Shown here piece by piece: positions 61,001-64,000 of a DNA stretch of 64,000 nt (position 1 is the first letter of the stretch; the number at the start of each line of letters is the position of its first letter). Source of the DNA: Boesenbergia rotunda (taxonomy: Eukaryota > Streptophyta > Magnoliopsida > Zingiberales > Zingiberaceae). The stretch covers positions 81,708 to 145,707 of the forward strand of contig JAGFNQ010000200.1 of the NCBI GenBank assembly GCA_024364735.1. Direction: 5' to 3'. The position numbers were made by a program, and so were the translations under genes. The notes below the pieces were generated by a model. That model made no database searches, was not told the origin of the DNA, and worked only from the letters and a program-made list of their open reading frames with translations.

Positions 61001-61979
61001 GAGATACAGGTACGTGGCTACGGGTTTTGGTTAACATATGCTCATTTTAACTCTATTGATTTACTTTATAGTCCAAATTTTAACTCTATCTTCTTAAGAT
61101 CATACTTTGTGAGTCAAATGCCATAATGTTATTTCTCTTGTTCTTTATCATGTAAAAAGTTTTATTTCTAGTGATGGGCATAAGCAAGATTGAACAATCA
61201 GTGCTTTTTTGTTTTCGAAACTTAAAATTTGGGTTCAATTATGGGAGCATGCTCTTAGTGTCAGTGCATACATCTTTAGCAAGAACGGAGACAACAAAGT
61301 TGTTCTTTAGAGTTTATGTTGGGGAGGTTAGATTACAGAAATAATTGCCTCCGAGTAATGAGCATGAATTGGTATCTACAGAAACTTCTTTTCTTGGATA
61401 CGACCGAGGGTATTTCTTGTACTTTGCGGCCATATTGGGCAGATGCGACAAAGGGCAGAGCAAAGGTTGTCCAAGCTGTACCTGATATGCTCGAGATTGT
61501 ACCTGCTGGAACCTCAAAGGGCGATGGAGTAAAATTACTGTTGAATCACCTTGGTGTTAGTGAAAAAGAGGCAAGCAATCCTTTTCATCTCTCGTCTCTT
61601 GCTCATATTGAAACAATTTGCATATAAAGACAATATTTTAAGATAAACTATTTTAACTCACTTATAAATTGATTTTCATTCTTGTAATTCACCTACTTCA
61701 GATGGTATTCCTCTTCGTAAAAAAATGTCTCCTGAAACTGAGAAAATAGACCAAACTCATGCATGACCCAATATGTTCACATACTTTCTTGTAATTATAC
61801 TCTGCTTATAGATAATGGCCATTGGTGATGGCGAAAATGATATCGAGATGCTCCAGTTAGCATCATTGGGTATTGCACTTGCAAATGGATCAGAAAAGGC
61901 TAAAGCTGTTGCCAATGTGATTGGAGCTAGCAATGATGAAGATGGGGTGGCAAAGGCAATTTATGAATACGCATTCTGA
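49094..61979 (+). CDS. YbeY endoribonuclease - HAD hydrolase fusion (plastid type), apparent frameshift in exon 4
   Basis: This is a plant fusion of YbeY and a Cof-type haloacid dehalogenase hydrolase. Arabidopsis has one such gene, whose YbeY half is needed for chloroplast rRNA processing. Twelve exons: 49094-49456, 50312-50563, 50654-50749, 51329-51505, 51644-51727, 51810-51910, 52144-52236, 60247-60318, 60756-60875, 60959-61009, 61382-61570, 61812-61979. The Ser/Arg-rich N-terminus (MARIASRTLPISVRSRQ) fits a transit peptide. Exons 2-4 carry YbeY motifs: DQATDVLSM and the metal site HGLLHLLGFDHE. Later exons carry HAD motifs: DMDGTLLNS, VIATGK, GTSKGDGVK and GDGENDIEM. All donors are GT except GC at intron 11 (61571). 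In exon 4 a base is missing at 51390-51403, giving a stop at 51416 (266 codons). In the next frame the sequence resumes as LVLKSLGWKGKGLI. Without an error in the assembly the HAD half would not be made from this message. Confidence 0.9.
49586..49630 (+). other. G-run cluster in intron 1, possible G-quadruplex
   Basis: Four runs of G (8, 6, 5 and 11 bases at 49586-49593, 49601-49606, 49609-49613 and 49620-49630) with short loops fit the G-quadruplex pattern. They lie on the sense strand of the YbeY-HAD gene, so both DNA and pre-mRNA could fold. The runs could also be collapsed or expanded by sequencing error. Confidence 0.8.
54650..54950 (+). repeat. AAATTAAGTT-type simple tandem repeat
   Basis: AAATTAAGTT recurs about every 17-20 bp with AAATTTTG or AAAATTTG between. 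It interrupts the transposase and is low-complexity. Confidence 0.85.
55789..58549 (+). mobile_element. hAT element nested in hAT, target duplication GCTAAAAG
   Basis: The ends are TAGACC at the left and GGTCTA at the right, perfect inverted hexamers, flanked by perfect 8-bp copies of GCTAAAAG (55781-55788 and 58550-58557). The 2761-bp element encodes a RICESLEEPER-like transposase. Removing it and one duplication joins KLQKMAK directly to RILSF in the outer hAT. The GC-rich subterminal zones have repeated AACCGCCGG/CGGTTC motifs at both ends (55800-55940, 58425-58540). Confidence 0.96.
56147..58253 (+). pseudogene. hAT transposase, BED zinc finger / RICESLEEPER-like
   Basis: It starts MEGGHGASSSRSRRGKE. 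A BED-type zinc finger follows (CKHCNASYKF, a stop at about 56432, then GSLKRHVETKHP with the two final His residues). The hAT core has CSDIWSDHWQTHSYMGVTCHW, ISLDNASSNTASID, then CCVCHVLNLCVQDGLKLL and PTRWNSTYQLLQDSFQ, then a C-terminal dimerisation domain with VLSWWSQKAQSFPFLS-like and TVALEQTFSAAATY, DERRSTMSPDSLEAQALL. Its length and order are full, but at least six stops or frame changes (for example after 56430, 56739 and 57211) make it defective. Confidence 0.9.
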
Positions 61980-62267
61980 TGTTCAATTGCAGCAACAGAT
62001 AGCTGCTCTAGAGTTTACTTTTCAGGGATAATGCAAGAAAGCATAAACTAACGCAGAAACAAGATTGCTTGGGTTATACAAGTTACTAGTCAAGTTGTAG
62101 ATCATTGTTTTAAGCTGGCGCTCAACTCCAGTTCAACATTGTATTTTAGTTTCAGATTCTGTATTTAATCCATTGCAATTTATGAATTCATAATGAAGAT
62201 GAGGTTCATAATCCAACTTGTTGCACGATATTGTGTTGCTGAAGTGTGGAATGGATAACTATTACAA

Positions 62268-62329
62268 CTAACCAAGTAGCAGACGAACCTCGGATGACCG
62301 ATCCGGTCCTACGGAAATTTCCCACTAGG
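62268..62329 (-). mobile_element. 5'-truncated SINE copy with 16-bp duplication
   Basis: It matches the 3' end of the SINE family at 34556-34800 (GCAGACGAACCT, GATGACCGAT, GGAAATTTCCCAC). It is flanked by identical TGGATAACTATTACAA copies at 62252-62267 and 62330-62345. The tRNA head is missing, as in incomplete target-primed reverse transcription. It lies 290 bp past the YbeY-HAD stop, in or near the 3' UTR. Confidence 0.88.
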
Positions 62330-62548
62330 TGGATAACTATTACAAGATTCATGTTAAGCTGGATCAATATTTACCTACAGATTCAAGCTTTGTGCCATTA
62401 AGAAAGGGAGTCTGAAAAGAATTGCATTATTTATATGCCCAAACAGCGGTAACTCAATCAATCATCAATTAATTCAACTGTATGTTCCGGGCACAACAAT
62501 AAAAATGATTCAGAATCTGAATCACAACATCAAGAGCCTGGCGTCCCT

Positions 62549-64000
62549 TCACCTTGAGGCTGAAATGGCTCGACTACTTAGTCGGCTTGAGCGTCTTAAA
62601 GGAGTAGGTGCACTCTCCATTCCCCTTGCTATGTTTCCAGAGTCCTATCACAAACACAAGAAAACATTAAATGAGTAACAAAGAAGAGAAGAGGAAGAGA
62701 ATAATTCATGGTTGCCATATATTTCCACTCGAAGCTTGTAAGTGGTATTTTGATTTCTTTTTCTGCTTTCATAATTATAAAAATGCTCAAGTAGTTGATG
62801 ATTTAAATACATCGCAACTGTTGAGATGCGCCCCCGGGACTATGGTGCAATGGTAGGGTCGCTAGTAGTTAACCCAGGTATCCGCGGTTTGATCCCCAGC
62901 TATGGCGTATTTTGCAAGAATTTTTCCTCCAAATGGGGCGCGAACCCTGGGACACTGGGCTTCTAAATTGCCCACCGCGAGCGCTTCCTGATTTACCCTG
63001 GTGACCGGTGGGAAACTTTCGTGGGGCCGAGCCGGTCATCTCAGGTTCAATTTGTCTGTTGTCTGGTTCATTATTTTTTTATTTGGTTGAGATGCTGGCA
63101 ACAATAAATGTACAAACAGAAAACTAATACAATATACATGTTTTGATTAGAAAGCATACCATGCTCCTTTGAACAGTTGAACTACAACAATTGCAACTAG
63201 TTTCAAATTAACTCTCTACTTGTTATACTGGTAAACGTGTAACATTTGAGGATTAGCATATGAAAACTGAAGTTACTTGCCTGCTTTTCCCTTGTTTGCT
63301 TTTGTGAGGTAGGACTTGTACTCAGAACCGAAGCAACCGCATTAAAGGTGGATGATGAAGTTGTCATCCTCGTCGACTTCATTGAACATTGAACTAGTTG
63401 TAATCCTTTAGTTGATTCAGCTTCACTTGCTATGCTCTCGTGGCCAGAACCTATTGTCTGCCTGGTTCTTTTGTCTGTTGCAAATTTACCAAGCAATTGC
63501 ACCACTGGTGGATGGTTGCCTCCTAAAACTCTACCGTTTTTGCTTGGGGAATTCAAAGGTTTACTGGACTCTCCATCACCAACCTTTTCCTTAGTATGTT
63601 CTGTTTCTCCAGCTGAGGATATCAACTTATCCTCAACTGCCAGATCTCTACTTATTTTGGGAAGGCAACTTGGAGGATTACAATTTGCATTTGGATCACT
63701 GAATTTCTCATTATTATGTTCTTTCATTCCAATTGATGATGCAAGCTCATCTTGACCTGCAAAACCTTTTGAAGATGAAAATACTGGTAAAAGAAGGGAT
63801 CTTGGAATTGAAATCTTCAGTGAAATCCAACTAGAGGTACCCAGCAGTAGAGTTAGCAAACACAATGAAACAAGTATCAAAAGGGTAGTTTCTGAAGAAA
63901 CGTCATTCCATTTAGGTATTTTCTTCCATGCATCATGCATTGTATGTTCTTCCATCACCACTGAATCAGTATGCAGGATTGCAAGAACACTGATGCCATT
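62549..64000 (-). CDS. Uncharacterised single-TM plant protein, 3' part; runs off window
   Basis: The gene is on the minus strand and open to the right edge. The start at 63961 (MVMEEHTM) is provisional because the frame stays open up to 64000. Exons: 64000-63281 and 62644-62549. The intron 63280-62645 has a GC donor (CAG|GCAAGT) and an AG acceptor. A hydrophobic segment near the start, with TTLLILVSLCLLTLLLGTSS, suggests a transmembrane helix (about residues 24-43). The rest is Ser/Lys/Glu-rich and likely disordered. The last exon reads GMESAPTPLRRSSRLSSR and ends TGA at 62549-62551. A SINE (62830-63085) lies in the intron. I do not recognise the family. The gene converges with the YbeY-HAD gene, with about 570 bp between their stops. 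Confidence 0.72.
62830..63085 (+). mobile_element. Complete tRNA-derived SINE with 10-bp duplication
   Basis: Its tRNA-like head has box A TGGTGCAATGG at 62843-62853 and box B GGTTTGATCCC at 62886-62896, about 30 bp apart. A body follows with the shared GAATTTTTCCTCC, GGGGCGCGAACCCTGGGAC, GAGCGCTTCCTGATTTACCC segments, and a T-rich end. Perfect flanking copies of GTTGAGATGC lie at 62820-62829 and 63086-63095. It is antisense to the gene whose last intron holds it. Confidence 0.94.

Noticed and set aside
49094..61979. Bacterial contamination, because YbeY and Cof-type HAD are bacterial families
   Set aside because: The gene has many spliceosomal introns, a transit-like N-terminus and the plant-specific fusion order.
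62843..62896. tRNA gene suggested by box A and box B
   Set aside because: No cloverleaf with acceptor stem can be formed; the boxes belong to a SINE head, flanked by a target duplication.

Overview
This is a flowering-plant nuclear segment, probably monocot. The plant calls rest on intron-rich genes with canonical plant splice sites, an R2R3-MYB gene, a YbeY-HAD fusion gene of the plastid type found in plants, and plant families of transposable elements. The monocot assignment is an inference from the GC-rich first exons and the repeat style. Most of the window is nested transposable elements. I recognise three genes: a MYB factor at 28.4-29.3 kb (+), a 12-exon YbeY-HAD gene at 49.1-62.0 kb (+), and an uncharacterised one-TM protein running off the right edge (-). 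There is also a receptor-kinase remnant at 29.7-30.3 kb (-).

Left part (1-10 kb): a decayed hAT element with a TTF/ZMYM1-like transposase, read on the minus strand, spans the left edge to 7344. Its coding region is broken by a solo LTR (128-2499, target duplication GTACA) and by a foldback element (about 3150-5175). A CACTA terminus follows, ending at 9021.

Middle-left (10-27.5 kb): a minus-strand Ty1/copia element (pol at 16.1-18.76 kb) whose 3' LTR is split by a gag-only LTR element (11456-15925, initiator-Met tRNA primer site at 14981-14992). It abuts a Tat-type Ty3/gypsy element (18764-27502) that keeps gag and protease, has lost reverse transcriptase and integrase, carries about twelve 82-bp tandem repeats, and retains the antisense accessory ORF typical of Tat elements.

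Middle-right (27.5-48.8 kb): the MYB gene, the kinase remnant, a Mutator-like foldback element with about 700-bp inverted arms (30874-33161), a Tourist-like MITE (33745-34156), two SINEs in tandem sharing one target sequence, a broken copia element with a repeat-rich LTR inside it, and a CACTA element ending at 47976 that contains a 2677-bp LTR-like insert flanked by ACAAG.

Right part (48.8-64 kb): the YbeY-HAD gene has an 8-kb intron 7 that holds a hAT element (52805-59427), which in turn holds a second hAT element (55789-58549) inside its dimerisation domain. All splice sites look intact, but exon 4 carries an apparent one-base deletion just after the YbeY catalytic motif. The convergent gene at the right edge has a SINE in its last intron.

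I did not find a clearly new biological system. The most informative items are the frameshift that separates the two enzyme halves of the fusion gene, the pol-less Tat element, the double SINE insertion, and the frame-preserving first intron of the MYB gene.
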